DNA of 64,000 nucleotides from Marinobacter denitrificans (GCF_008795955.1 NZ_VMHN01000007.1:1-64000); one strand, 5' to 3'. Counted from the first letter of the stretch, positions 17,280 to 26,905 are shown. The notes: generated by a model from the sequence alone, not told the origin. Made by a program: numbers and translations.

Positions 17280-17836
17280 CAACCTTGAGTATTTTTGACC
17301 AGAGTGCGCCCGAATCCCCACGTGTGGTCACCGAAGACGCCGGCAAGATTGCCAACCTTCTGGCAGAACACGGTGTGCGGTTCGAGCAATGGCCCACCCG
17401 GGACCTGCCTGCGGAAGCCTCACCGGACGACATCCTCGAAGCGTACGCAGGAGAGATCCAGGCACTCAAGGACGAGTGTGGCTTTCAGGCCGCGGATGTG
17501 ATCAGCCTGAACCCGGACAATCCCCAGAAAGAGGCGTTTCGCAAGAAATTTCTGGATGAGCATGTGCACAGTGAAGATGAGGTACGCTTCTTCGTTCGCG
17601 GCCAGGGGCTTTTTTACCTGCATTTCGGGGATCAGGTATACGCGGTTCTGTGCCAGAAGAATGACCTCATCAGCGTACCGGATGGCACGCGCCATTGGTT
17701 TGATATGGGGCCGGAGCCCGCATTCACATGCATCCGCCTGTTCACTAACCCGGAGGGCTGGGTTGCGGACTTTACCGGTGAAGACATTGCCGGCCGGTTA
17801 CCGCGCTACGAAAGCCTGGCAGGAGTGGCGGGATGA
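17276..17836 (+). CDS. mtnD: acireductone dioxygenase
   Basis: 186 aa cupin that oxidises acireductone to the 2-keto precursor of methionine plus formate (with iron) or to an off-pathway product plus CO (with nickel). Metal ligands are visible as His96, His98 and Glu102 in EHVHSEDEVRFF and His140 in PDGTRHWFDMG. Length is normal for the bacterial family. It overlaps both neighbours of the mtnBDC operon by ATGA junctions. Confidence 0.94.
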   Translation: MTTLSIFDQSAPESPRVVTEDAGKIANLLAEHGVRFEQWPTRDLPAEASPDDILEAYAGEIQALKDECGFQAADVISLNPDNPQKEAFRKKFLDEHVHSEDEVRFFVRGQGLFYLHFGDQVYAVLCQKNDLISVPDGTRHWFDMGPEPAFTCIRLFTNPEGWVADFTGEDIAGRLPRYESLAGVAG

Positions 17837-18525
17837 TCCGCGTTATTCTTACTGACATCGAAGGCACCACCAGTTCGATTTCCTTCGTCCATGATGTACT
17901 GTTTCCCTATTCGGCAAAGTACATGGCTGATTTTGTGCGGGAAGGCGAGGCCGACACTACTGAAATCCAGGAGCAACTGGATGCTGTTGCAGAGATCTCC
18001 GGGGTCGCCAGGGATGACATCGAAGGGCTTGTCGAGGTGCTGGATACGTGGATTCGCGAAGATCGCAAGGAAACACCGTTGAAGGCTCTGCAGGGAATGC
18101 TCTGGGAGCAGGGCTACCAGCAGGGCGCCTTTCGTGGCCACGTGTATGAGGATGCAGCTGAATACCTTCAGCGCTGGCATGATCGGGGATTTCGCCTGTT
18201 CGTATACTCCTCCGGTTCCGTGAAGGCACAGAAGCTGATATTCGGATTCAGCGAGGCAGGGGACCTGACACCGTTCTTTTCCGGCTACTTCGATACCCGT
18301 ATTGGGGGCAAGAAAGAGCCGGAGTCTTACGGCAACATTCTGAACGAGCTTGGTGTGGAGCCCCGGACTGTGTTGTTTCTCTCGGATGTCGAGGCGGAGC
18401 TGAAAGCCGCTGAAAGCGCCGGCATGCAAACCGTCTGGCTGATCCGCGATGGTGATATCCCGGAAACGGAACGGCCGGTGGCCCGGGATTTTGCCGACGT
18501 TGACCGGTTTCTGCTGAAGCGCTGA
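17833..18525 (+). CDS. mtnC: enolase-phosphatase E1
   Basis: 230 aa HAD-superfamily enzyme that enolises and dephosphorylates 2,3-diketo-5-methylthiopentyl-1-phosphate to give acireductone, the substrate of MtnD. HAD motif I is ILTDIEGTTSS (Asp8, Glu10), motif II is YSSGS, and motif III/IV lie in GGKKEPESY and FLSDVEAEL. Last gene of the mtnBDC run; mtnA and the upstream salvage enzymes are not in this window. Confidence 0.94.
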   Translation: MIRVILTDIEGTTSSISFVHDVLFPYSAKYMADFVREGEADTTEIQEQLDAVAEISGVARDDIEGLVEVLDTWIREDRKETPLKALQGMLWEQGYQQGAFRGHVYEDAAEYLQRWHDRGFRLFVYSSGSVKAQKLIFGFSEAGDLTPFFSGYFDTRIGGKKEPESYGNILNELGVEPRTVLFLSDVEAELKAAESAGMQTVWLIRDGDIPETERPVARDFADVDRFLLKR

Positions 18526-18575
18526 CCCGCCCTGTGTGCCTTCTTCTCTCAAAAATCATGTGAGCAGGAGGTTCT

Positions 18576-19625
18576 GTGCCTGAAAGACGAACCCTGATTG
18601 CCCCGCTATTTTGCCTCACCCTTGCTGGCTGCGCGCCGGACTCCGGCGTTCGCGGATGGATGGATGAGTATGTCGCCGAGCTGGCTGGCGCGCTGGAGCT
18701 GAGCCCTGAGTTGTCCGGGATTGATCCGGTGGCACAAATACCCCGCCGGCGTGAGCGCGTACTGAACCTGCCTGATCTGGATATGGGGATTCTGGATTTC
18801 CTATCTCTCTATGGCTGTGAGCTGCAATACGTGGTTGGAGAGCGAAATTCCATCATGGGTCGTGTAATGCAGCCGCTGAATCAATTGCGCTATGAAACCC
18901 GTTTTATCCGCGCGGCTCAGGACTGCCTCCCGGAGGCCGAGCGTGAGGGTGTTAAGGAAGAGCTGGAAGGGGCTATCGAGAGCAAGTCGGAAACGCTGGC
19001 TGTTGCCGTATGGAACGCAACCTGGGGCGTGGAGGAGATTGAAAAACTGTTTACGCTCTCGCAGGGATACTATCCCCGGGAGGGCGGGGCGACTCTTGTC
19101 GACGAGCTGGCAGCAGGGGTGCGGCAACTGAATCAGACAGTGGCAGGCCTGTTGACCGGTAACTTTGACGAGCCACTGGATTACGTGGGCGAAGTGCATC
19201 AGCGCTGGCAGGCAGAGCACCGAGCGGGCCAGCTACTGAACAGCGTGCGATTGCTGACCACGCGGCTTGACGATGCCACAGCGCTGCTGGTGGAGCGGAT
19301 TGAAACCGATCCTCTGTGCCCGGAAGAGGGAGCTCGCCAACCGGCGGCAGCGCTTAGAGAAACCTACGAAGGCAGCTATAACGGCGGCGTTGAGGCCTAT
19401 CTGGCCAGCGTCGGACAGGCCCGCAAAGCACTGATCGAACCGCTTGAGAAACTGGCCACCCAGCAGTCCGATACCATGCCGGACGCCTTCCGGGAATGGT
19501 ATCGACGTCACCTGACGAGCGATACTGCACAAAGCCTCTGGCAGCAACTGGATGGCGCCGTTGAAGCTCACGATCGTCGCTGGCAGCAGCTTCTCGGCCA
19601 GTGCGGCGTTTCCGCGGAGTCATGA
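18576..19625 (+). CDS. DUF3080 family lipoprotein
   Basis: 349 aa, GTG start behind AGGAGG. The signal sequence ends in a lipobox, LTLAGC, about residue 18. The mature part is largely helical; PRRRERVLNLPDLDMGILDF and the ELQYVVGERNS segment resemble the DUF3080 family of gammaproteobacterial envelope proteins. The function is unknown. It converges on the GspE-type ATPase gene, with the two stops 13 bases apart. Confidence 0.8.
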   Translation: MPERRTLIAPLFCLTLAGCAPDSGVRGWMDEYVAELAGALELSPELSGIDPVAQIPRRRERVLNLPDLDMGILDFLSLYGCELQYVVGERNSIMGRVMQPLNQLRYETRFIRAAQDCLPEAEREGVKEELEGAIESKSETLAVAVWNATWGVEEIEKLFTLSQGYYPREGGATLVDELAAGVRQLNQTVAGLLTGNFDEPLDYVGEVHQRWQAEHRAGQLLNSVRLLTTRLDDATALLVERIETDPLCPEEGARQPAAALRETYEGSYNGGVEAYLASVGQARKALIEPLEKLATQQSDTMPDAFREWYRRHLTSDTAQSLWQQLDGAVEAHDRRWQQLLGQCGVSAES

Positions 19626-19638
19626 ACTGCGAAGCGAT

Positions 19639-21441
19639 TCAACGCTGGCTTTCGGGGGTTACCCGCAGAATTTCCTCGACCGTGGTAGAACCGGCTGACA
19701 CTTTCTGAGCGCCGCTGAGTCGCAAGGATTTCATGCCGTTCTTGTAGGCGTCCACCCTGAGTTGCTCCAGTTCGCACTGTTCGGTGATCTGCCGGATCAG
19801 GTTGCCGGAGAGCTGCATGATTTCATACACCCCCGCGCGGCCATAATAGCCGGTGTTGCGGCATTCCAGGCAGCCAACCGGGTGATAGACTTGCTTCGGG
19901 GCGGTTGCCTTCCAGGGCCTTGTCAGGCTTTGCCAGGCCTGCTCGTCCACCGGCCCCGGTTCCTTGCAGTGGGGGCAAAGTGTTCTGGTCAGGCGCTGGG
20001 CCATCACGCCCAGTACGGTGGCACGAATCAGATACGGGGGAATGCCGAGCTCCATCAATCGGGTAATGGCGCTGGGGGCGTCGTTGGTGTGCAGTGTCGA
20101 CAGCACCAGGTGACCGGTCAGCGCGGCCTGTACGGCCATTTCGGCGGTCTCCAGGTCACGGATCTCGCCAATCATGATGATGTCCGGGTCCTGTCGCAAC
20201 AGGGCTCTCACGCCTGAAGCAAAGGTCAGCTCAATATTGGTCTGCACCTGCATCTGGTTGAAGGCCGGCTCTACCATCTCGATCGGATCCTCGATGGTAC
20301 AGATATTCACCTCGGGAGTTGCCAGCTGTTTGAGGGTGGAATACAGGGTGGTGGTCTTGCCGGAACCGGTGGGGCCGGTGACCAGCACAATGCCATGGGG
20401 GCGATCGGTAATACCCTGCCAACGCTCCCGGTCTTCCTTTGAAAAGCCCAGTTGTTCGTAGGATTTTAGCAGCACTTCCGGGTCGAAGATCCTCATCACC
20501 ATTTTCTCGCCGAACGCGGTGGGCATGGTGGCGAGGCGCAACTCTACTTCACTGTTGTCCGGCTTGCGGGTTTTGATGCGGCCATCCTGGGGGCGGCGTT
20601 TTTCCGCCACGTTCAACCGGCCAAGGATTTTCAGCCGGCTGGTGACCGCCACCCCGACCTGATCGGGAAATTCGTACACGTTATGCAGCACGCCATCAAT
20701 ACGGAAGCGCACCTGGGTAACGTTTCGCCGTGGCTCTATGTGGATGTCGGACGCACGCTGATCAAAGGCGTATTGCAGCAGCCAGTCGACGATCTTGACC
20801 ACGTGCTGGTCGTTGGCATCGGGGTTTTCGCTGGCGCCCAGATCCAGCAGTTGCTCGAAGTTCTGGGCACCGGCGGGGTTGGCGGATTTGTTGCCGCCGG
20901 CCTTGCTGACAGAACTCGCCAGTTGATAAAACTCGACTGTATATCGGCGAATGTCATCGGGGTTGGCCACCACCCGCCGAATGTCCTTGCCAACGGCCTG
21001 GCGCAGGTTGCTTTCCCAGTCGCTCTTGAAGGGTTCGCTGCTTGCGACCAGAACTTCATCCTGGCCGATCTCTACCGCAAGAATGCCGTGGCGCTGGGCA
21101 AAGGCATAGGACATCACCCGTGCAATGGCCGGAGTATCTATCTTCAGGGGATCAATGTGGTAGTAGGGCTGTTCTGCCCAGTCGGCCAGCCACTGCGTGA
21201 GCTTTTCCAGATCCAGGTTGCGCCCGGTTTTCTGGCTCTCCAGGTCTGACTTGGCAACCAGTTCCAGCGGGTGGCGCTGGCTGGCGGGCCCGCTACTGCC
21301 GGTGAAGGCGCTGATGTTGGCTGAAAGAACCCGCTCCGCGTCTTCCTGGGAAATCTCGCCACTGGTTACCAGGGCGGTACAGATATCCCTCAGGGTCAGC
21401 GTGCTTCTATGGGGCGCGGGTGGATGGGTACTGTCGGCCAT
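19639..21441 (-). CDS. GspE/PilB-family type II secretion/type IV pilus ATPase
   Basis: 600 aa cytoplasmic hexameric ATPase. After an N-terminal regulatory region (1-220) come the GspE core with Walker A GPTGSGKTTTLYS (about 353-365), the Asp box, Walker B PDIIMIGEIRDLETAEMA and the His box STLHTNDAPSAITRL. A zinc-binding CPHCKEPG...CLECRNTGYYGRAGVYE element follows. No pilC/gspF, pilin or secretin gene is near, so it is a solitary ATPase that probably serves a machine encoded elsewhere. Whether it is PilB-like or GspE-like cannot be settled from the sequence alone. Confidence 0.87.
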   Translation of the reverse strand: MADSTHPPAPHRSTLTLRDICTALVTSGEISQEDAERVLSANISAFTGSSGPASQRHPLELVAKSDLESQKTGRNLDLEKLTQWLADWAEQPYYHIDPLKIDTPAIARVMSYAFAQRHGILAVEIGQDEVLVASSEPFKSDWESNLRQAVGKDIRRVVANPDDIRRYTVEFYQLASSVSKAGGNKSANPAGAQNFEQLLDLGASENPDANDQHVVKIVDWLLQYAFDQRASDIHIEPRRNVTQVRFRIDGVLHNVYEFPDQVGVAVTSRLKILGRLNVAEKRRPQDGRIKTRKPDNSEVELRLATMPTAFGEKMVMRIFDPEVLLKSYEQLGFSKEDRERWQGITDRPHGIVLVTGPTGSGKTTTLYSTLKQLATPEVNICTIEDPIEMVEPAFNQMQVQTNIELTFASGVRALLRQDPDIIMIGEIRDLETAEMAVQAALTGHLVLSTLHTNDAPSAITRLMELGIPPYLIRATVLGVMAQRLTRTLCPHCKEPGPVDEQAWQSLTRPWKATAPKQVYHPVGCLECRNTGYYGRAGVYEIMQLSGNLIRQITEQCELEQLRVDAYKNGMKSLRLSGAQKVSAGSTTVEEILRVTPESQR

Positions 21442-21455
21442 GGGGGTGTTTCCTG

Positions 21456-21824
21456 TCAGGTTTCTGAAACCGGCTGTGAACGATTCACCTTAAGGTGGAC
21501 CATGGCTACTGTAAACAGCAGGAATGTGAGCACCGTCAGTATGATGGGGGCGATTGCCCCCTCGCTGAGCCAGGCAGAGACCACGTAACGGGTGAAGTAG
21601 AAAATAACCACAAAGCTAAGCCAGATATACCCCCGGTTATGGCCTCGGAATACTGGCACCACAAAGGCCAGAAGTGGGAGGAGTTTGATGCTGAGCATCA
21701 GGGTTACCGAGACACCCTCGGTTTGAACCGGATAAAACGTAGTTACTACCAGAGTCACCAGGGTTGCAAGATAAAGCGCAATGGTCAGTCGGGCTGTGAT
21801 GCGTGCTTTCGGGTTGTGAAGCAT
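21456..21824 (-). CDS. DUF2069 family inner-membrane protein
   Basis: 122 aa with four hydrophobic helices and short loops, for example ALYLATLVTLVVTTFYPVQ and SIKLLPLLAFVVPVFRGHNR. This matches the DUF2069 family, often encoded beside wrbA and an arsC-like gene as here. The function is unknown. It lies downstream of wrbA (29-base gap) and upstream of the GspE-type gene. Confidence 0.8.
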   Translation of the reverse strand: MLHNPKARITARLTIALYLATLVTLVVTTFYPVQTEGVSVTLMLSIKLLPLLAFVVPVFRGHNRGYIWLSFVVIFYFTRYVVSAWLSEGAIAPIILTVLTFLLFTVAMVHLKVNRSQPVSET

Positions 21825-21853
21825 TCAGGGTTCCGTTGTTGAGGGGTGGTCGA

Positions 21854-22459
21854 TCACTCAATAAGTTTTACGGCGATCCGGGCGAGACGTTCACCGAATG
21901 TCTGGCAGATGGTTTTCTCATGTTCAGTCACCGCCTGCTGCTCTCCGGTGCCTGCCCAGTGGGAAGGGCCATAGGGTGTGCCGCCGGAAGAGGTCTCGTT
22001 CAGGGCGTTCTCCGAGTAGGGCACCCCGCATAGCACCATGCCGTGATGCAAAAGCGGCACCATCATGGTCAGCAGAGTGCTTTCCTGTCCGCCGTGCAGG
22101 CTGCCGGTTGAAGTAAAGGCACCGGCAGGTTTTCCGGTCAGGGCTCCGTTCAGCCAGAGGTCTCCGGTACTGTCGAGAAAGTACTTCAGCGGCGCGGCCA
22201 TGTTTCCGAAGCGGGTCGGGCTGCCAATGGCCAGGCCCGCGCAGTTCGCCAGGTCGTCCTTGTTGGCGTAGGGGGCCCCAGTGTCCGGGACCGCCGGCAG
22301 CGAAGCTTCTGTATCTGGCGATACGCCCGGGACGGTGCGAATTCTGGCTTCAATGCCCGTTACCCGGGAGACGCCCCGGGCGATCTGCGTGGCCATTTCT
22401 GCGGTCTGGCCGGTGCGGCTGTAGTACAGCACCAGAATGTAAGGGGCCTCGGCAGCCAT
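21854..22459 (-). CDS. wrbA: NAD(P)H:quinone oxidoreductase, WrbA type
   Basis: 201 aa flavodoxin-fold FMN enzyme that reduces quinones by two electrons and so limits semiquinone and oxidative stress. The FMN phosphate loop is YYSRTGQTAEMA (about 10-21); GSPTRFGNMAAPLKYFLD and STGSLHGGQESTLLTMM are WrbA hallmarks. It is followed by DUF2069 and preceded, 13 bases away, by the arsC-like gene on the same strand. Confidence 0.92.
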   Translation of the reverse strand: MAAEAPYILVLYYSRTGQTAEMATQIARGVSRVTGIEARIRTVPGVSPDTEASLPAVPDTGAPYANKDDLANCAGLAIGSPTRFGNMAAPLKYFLDSTGDLWLNGALTGKPAGAFTSTGSLHGGQESTLLTMMVPLLHHGMVLCGVPYSENALNETSSGGTPYGPSHWAGTGEQQAVTEHEKTICQTFGERLARIAVKLIE

Positions 22460-22472
22460 TACCTGTCTCCGT

Positions 22473-22826
22473 TCAAAGAATATTGAGGACGTTCTCGGGC
22501 GGTCGGCCCAGGGCTACCTTGTTACCCCTGATAACGATGGGGCGTTCGATCAGTTTCGGAGTTGCCACCATGGCTTTGACCAGGGCCTCCCGATCAAGCT
22601 CCGGATCATCCAGACCTTGTTCCCTGTATTCCTTTTCCCCGGTCCTCATCAGGTCCCTGGGGCCGATATCGAGAGCCTGGAGGATCTGTTCCAGGATCTG
22701 CTCTGTCGGTGGCGTTTCCAGGTAGCGTATAATTTCTGGTTCAACACCCTGTTCTCGAAGGAGTTCAAGGGTTTGCCGGGATTTTGAGCAGCGTGGGTTG
22801 TGGAAAATTCGGGTCGGTTCTGTCAT
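22473..22826 (-). CDS. arsC: arsenate reductase (glutaredoxin-type)
   Basis: 117 aa thioredoxin-fold protein with the catalytic Cys13 in HNPRCSKSRQTLELL and the Arg-rich C-terminal RPIVIRGNKVALGRPPENVL, as in ArsC/YfgD proteins. Reduction of arsenate with glutaredoxin is the family role, but a chromosomal copy without arsR or arsB beside it may have another substrate. First gene of the arsC-wrbA-DUF2069 run, divergent from the thioredoxin-like lipoprotein gene. Confidence 0.85.
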   Translation of the reverse strand: MTEPTRIFHNPRCSKSRQTLELLREQGVEPEIIRYLETPPTEQILEQILQALDIGPRDLMRTGEKEYREQGLDDPELDREALVKAMVATPKLIERPIVIRGNKVALGRPPENVLNIL

Positions 22827-22898
22827 GGTTCTCCCTCTTTCCAGGTCAGGTAAACTGCAAGTATGTACGAGCGCCGTAGTCTAACAGGAGGCCACCCT

Positions 22899-23378
22899 GT
22901 GCAATACCCTGCCGAGCACCTTGCCGTGGCTCGTTCTTCCAGCGGAGCACGCGGAATCGGTATTATACTTGCCTTGTTGATGCTGGCGGGATGCCAGAAC
23001 CCGGATTTTGAGAAGCCGGACGGCACGGTGCTGCAATGGGAAACTCTGCGCGGCCACTGGGTGCTGGTCAACTACTGGGCAGAGTGGTGCAAGCCCTGCC
23101 TGGAAGAAATCCCGGAATTGAACGACCTCGACAGGTCGAGTTCCATTGTGGTTCTGGGCGTGAACTTCGATGACATCCGGGGCCAGCAACTGATCGACTT
23201 GGGTAATAAAATGGGCATCAGTTACGGCATGCTGAACGAGGACCCTGGCCCTGAGCTTGGCTGGAATACCCCGGTCGCCTTGCCGGCAACCTTCGTTATC
23301 GACCCTGACGGAGATCTGGTGGAAGCCCGATTCGGCCCTCAGACCGAAGAAGACATCAAAGCACTGATCGGGCGCTGA
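22899..23378 (+). CDS. TlpA-like thioredoxin-fold lipoprotein
   Basis: About 159 aa from a GTG start at 22899, chosen because AACAGGAGG lies 8 bases upstream; an in-frame ATG at 22863 lacks such a site. A basic N-terminus and hydrophobic stretch end in the lipobox LLMLAGC, followed by a thioredoxin fold with the redox motif WAEWCKPCLEEIPEL. The conserved cis-Pro region is in TPVALPATFVIDPDGDLVEA. It probably acts as a periplasmic thiol reductant. It lies 44 bases before dnaE. Confidence 0.85.
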   Translation: MQYPAEHLAVARSSSGARGIGIILALLMLAGCQNPDFEKPDGTVLQWETLRGHWVLVNYWAEWCKPCLEEIPELNDLDRSSSIVVLGVNFDDIRGQQLIDLGNKMGISYGMLNEDPGPELGWNTPVALPATFVIDPDGDLVEARFGPQTEEDIKALIGR

Positions 23379-23422
23379 ACCCGCCCCGATCCGGAATCAA
23401 CAAGCAGGAATACCCCGGCGCT

Positions 23423-26400
23423 ATGTCACAGACTTTTGTCCACCTCCGCGTGCACTCCGAATATTCCATGGTAGATGGGCTGGTGCGGGTGAAGCCGCTG
23501 ATCAGTCGGGTGGCCGAGCTGGGTATGCCAGCGGTTGGCCTGACCGAGCAGTCCAACATGTGTTCCCTGGTGCGGTTCTACAAAGCCGCCATGGGAGCCG
23601 GGGTAAAACCCGTCATTGGTGCGGATCTCTGGATAGAAAACCCGGAAGAGCCCGACAACCCTTTCCGGCTGACCCTGCTGGCGCGGGATAAAGATGGTTA
23701 CCTGAATCTTACCGAAATAGTCTCTCAGGGCTACACCGAGGGTCAGCGCTTCGGCAAGCCCATTATTCAGCGCAAGTGGCTCGAAAGCCGGTCAGCAGGG
23801 CTTATTGCACTGTCAGGCGCGCGGATGGGTGATGTTGGCAAGGCGTTGATGGCCGGCAAGCTGGATCTTGCCCGGCAGCGTGCCGAATACTGGATGAAGC
23901 TTTACCCCGAGTCGTATTACCTGGAACTGCAGCGTACCGGAAGACCCGGTGACGAAGACTGCCTGCATCTGAACGTGGAGCTGGCGGAAACTCTTTCCTG
24001 CCCGGTAGTGGCCACCAACGACGTTCACTTCCTCCACGCGGAAGACTTTGAGGCCCACGAGGCGCGGGTCTGCATCGGTGAAAGTCGTACCCTTGATGAC
24101 CCCCGTCGGGACCGCCGCTTCAGTGACCAGCAGTACCTACGCAGTGCGGAAGAAATGATAGAGCTGTTTTCGGACATTCCCGAGGCAGTGGAAAATACTG
24201 TGGAGATCGCCCGACGCTGTTCGGTTCAGGTACGAATGGGCGAGTATTTTCTGCCGAACTATCCCATCCCTGATGGCATGACCATCGATGAGTACTTCCG
24301 CAAGGTCTCGGAAGAGGGCCTGGAAGAGCGGCTGGCAAAGACCCTGAGCAAGGACGACCCGGAGTACGACACGAAGCGTGAAGCCTATTACACACGGCTG
24401 AACTTCGAGCTCGATATCATCACACAGATGGGCTTCCCGGGTTACTTCCTGATCGTTATGGACTTCATCAAATGGGCCAAGAATAACGGCGTGCCGGTGG
24501 GCCCGGGCCGGGGTTCCGGTGCCGGCTCCCTGGTGGCCTACGCCCAGTTGATTACCGATCTCGACCCTCTTGAGTACGACCTGCTGTTCGAGCGCTTCCT
24601 GAACCCGGAACGGGTCTCCATGCCCGACTTCGACGTCGACTTCTGTATGGAGGGCCGTGACCGGGTGATCGCCTATGTGGCGGAGAAATACGGCCGGGAA
24701 GCGGTCTCGCAGATTATCACCTTCGGTACCATGGCGGCCAAGGCGGTGGTTCGCGATGTGGCCCGGGTTCAGGGGAAGTCCTACGGGCTGGCGGACAAGC
24801 TGTCCAAGATGATTCCCTTTGAGCCGGGCATGACCCTGGAAAAGGCGCTGGAGCAGGAGCCGCAGCTGGTAGAGTTTCTCGAGAACGACGAGGAAGCCCA
24901 GGAAATCTGGGAGATGGCGCTCAAGCTGGAGGGTGTCTGCCGTAATGCCGGTAAGCACGCAGGTGGTGTGGTTATCGCGCCCACCAAGATCACCGACTTT
25001 TCGCCCCTGTACTGCGACGACGAGGGCGGCAGCCTGGTGACCCAGTTCGACAAGGGTGACGTAGAGGACGCCGGCCTGGTGAAGTTCGACTTCCTGGGGT
25101 TGCGGACCCTTACCATCATCGACTGGGCCCTGAAGATGATCAATCCGCGTCGGGAAAAGCGCGGGCTGCCACCTCTGGATATCAACGAGATCCCGCTGGA
25201 CGATGTGCCGTCCTTTGACATGCTGAAGAAAGCTGAAACCACCGCGGTGTTCCAGCTGGAATCCCGGGGCATGAAAGATCTGATCCGCCGCCTGCAGCCG
25301 GATTCTCTGGAAGACATGATCGCATTGGTGGCTCTGTTCCGGCCCGGGCCGTTGCAGTCAGGCATGGTAGACGACTTTATCGATCGTAAACATGGTCGCC
25401 AGCCCATGTCGTTTCCGCACCCGGACTATCAATACGATGGCCTGAAGCCGGTTCTTGAGCCCACCTACGGGGTTATCCTTTACCAGGAGCAGGTCATGCA
25501 GATTGCCCAGGTCATGGCGGGCTATACCCTTGGTAACGCCGACATGCTGCGTCGGGCCATGGGCAAGAAAAAGCCCGAGGAGATGGCCAAGCAGAAACAG
25601 TTTTTCCTGGACGGGTGCGAAAAAAATGGCATCGACAAGACGCTGGCGGAAAACATCTTTGACCTCGTAGAAAAGTTCGCCGGCTACGGTTTCAACAAAT
25701 CCCACTCCGCTGCCTATGCCCTGGTTTCCTACCAGACGCTCTGGCTAAAGGCTCATTATCCTGCTGAGTTCATGGCGGCGGTGCTTACCGCGGACATGCA
25801 GAACACCGACAAGGTGGTCACGCTGGTTGAAGAATGCCGGAGCATGGGGCTGGAACTTCTGGTGCCCGATGTCAGCCGCTCTGAATACACCTTCACGGTG
25901 AACGAGGATGGCGCCATTATTTACGGCCTGGGCGCCATCAAGGGCCTGGGCGAGGGCCCGATTGGCAGCATCCAGGCCGGGCGCGCAGATGGTGAGCCCT
26001 ACCAGGACATATTTGATTTCTGCCGCCGCGTGGACCTGAAGAAAGTGAACAAGCGGGCCATGGAGGCGCTGATTCGTTCTGGTGCCATGGACAAGCTGGG
26101 CGCCGGGCGTGCACAGCTGATGGCAAGCATTGATAAGGCCATTCAACAGGCCGGCCAACAGTCCCGCAACGAATCCGCAGGTATGACGGATATGTTCGGC
26201 GAAATGCTCATGGGCGGTGAGGATGGCGACCCATATTCTGATGTGGCAGATGTACGGGAATGGCCAAAGAAACAGCGCCTGAAAGGGGAGAAGGATACCC
26301 TCGGGATTTACCTGACCGGCCACCCCTTCGATGAATACGAAAAAGAGGTTCGACGGTTTGTGCGCTCTTCAATTGCCGACCTCAAGCCTGCGCGGCAGCC

Positions 26401-26905
26401 CCAACGCGTTGCTGGCCTGGTAGTGGCTCAACGCTCAATGAAAACCCGTACGGGCTCCACCATGGCCTTTATCACTCTGGACGATCGCAGTGCCCGCATA
26501 GAGGCAACCCTGTTCTCTGAAGCATTTTTCGAAAACCGGGAGTTGCTGCAGTCAGACCAGGTGATTGTGGTTGAGGGGCAGGTCAGCCACGATGATTACT
26601 CCGGCCAGATGAAAATGCGGGTGAACTCGGTGATGGACGTGGGCACGGCGCGGCAACAGTTCAGTCGCGGGCTCAAGCTGGCTATCCACTCCGACCAGCT
26701 GCAGAACGGCCTGCTCGACAAACTGGACTCCACCTTGCGGCCCTTCCGCTGTGAAGGCAGCCCGGTGTGGATCGAATACAGCAGTGATAATGCCAGTACC
26801 CGTATCGAACTGGGTGACTCCTGGCGCGTTCAGCCGGATGACGACCTTTTGCTGGAGCTGAAATATCTGGTGGGCGACCAGTCGGTAGAACTGGTCTATG
26901 ATTGA
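23423..26905 (+). CDS. dnaE: DNA polymerase III alpha subunit
   Basis: 1160 aa replicative polymerase, the usual length. The PHP domain (FVHLRVHSEYSMVDGLV) starts the protein. The catalytic palm has GPGRGSGAGSLVAYAQ and PDFDVDFCMEGRDRVI with the metal-binding Asp pair. The fingers region and tandem helix-hairpin-helix follow, then the OB fold (VAGLVVAQRSMKTRTGSTMA) and the C-terminal tau-binding part. It starts the dnaE-accA-tilS-pyrG-kdsA-eno order typical of Pseudomonas and Marinobacter. Confidence 0.98.
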   Translation: MSQTFVHLRVHSEYSMVDGLVRVKPLISRVAELGMPAVGLTEQSNMCSLVRFYKAAMGAGVKPVIGADLWIENPEEPDNPFRLTLLARDKDGYLNLTEIVSQGYTEGQRFGKPIIQRKWLESRSAGLIALSGARMGDVGKALMAGKLDLARQRAEYWMKLYPESYYLELQRTGRPGDEDCLHLNVELAETLSCPVVATNDVHFLHAEDFEAHEARVCIGESRTLDDPRRDRRFSDQQYLRSAEEMIELFSDIPEAVENTVEIARRCSVQVRMGEYFLPNYPIPDGMTIDEYFRKVSEEGLEERLAKTLSKDDPEYDTKREAYYTRLNFELDIITQMGFPGYFLIVMDFIKWAKNNGVPVGPGRGSGAGSLVAYAQLITDLDPLEYDLLFERFLNPERVSMPDFDVDFCMEGRDRVIAYVAEKYGREAVSQIITFGTMAAKAVVRDVARVQGKSYGLADKLSKMIPFEPGMTLEKALEQEPQLVEFLENDEEAQEIWEMALKLEGVCRNAGKHAGGVVIAPTKITDFSPLYCDDEGGSLVTQFDKGDVEDAGLVKFDFLGLRTLTIIDWALKMINPRREKRGLPPLDINEIPLDDVPSFDMLKKAETTAVFQLESRGMKDLIRRLQPDSLEDMIALVALFRPGPLQSGMVDDFIDRKHGRQPMSFPHPDYQYDGLKPVLEPTYGVILYQEQVMQIAQVMAGYTLGNADMLRRAMGKKKPEEMAKQKQFFLDGCEKNGIDKTLAENIFDLVEKFAGYGFNKSHSAAYALVSYQTLWLKAHYPAEFMAAVLTADMQNTDKVVTLVEECRSMGLELLVPDVSRSEYTFTVNEDGAIIYGLGAIKGLGEGPIGSIQAGRADGEPYQDIFDFCRRVDLKKVNKRAMEALIRSGAMDKLGAGRAQLMASIDKAIQQAGQQSRNESAGMTDMFGEMLMGGEDGDPYSDVADVREWPKKQRLKGEKDTLGIYLTGHPFDEYEKEVRRFVRSSIADLKPARQPQRVAGLVVAQRSMKTRTGSTMAFITLDDRSARIEATLFSEAFFENRELLQSDQVIVVEGQVSHDDYSGQMKMRVNSVMDVGTARQQFSRGLKLAIHSDQLQNGLLDKLDSTLRPFRCEGSPVWIEYSSDNASTRIELGDSWRVQPDDDLLLELKYLVGDQSVELVYD

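Noticed and set aside
22483..22826. Arsenic resistance cluster
   Set aside because: Only an ArsC-like protein is present; no arsR, arsB or acr3 gene lies nearby, so this is a housekeeping neighbourhood.
24137..24958. 273-codon open frame on the minus strand opposite dnaE
   Set aside because: Shadow of dnaE with no domain or neighbour support.
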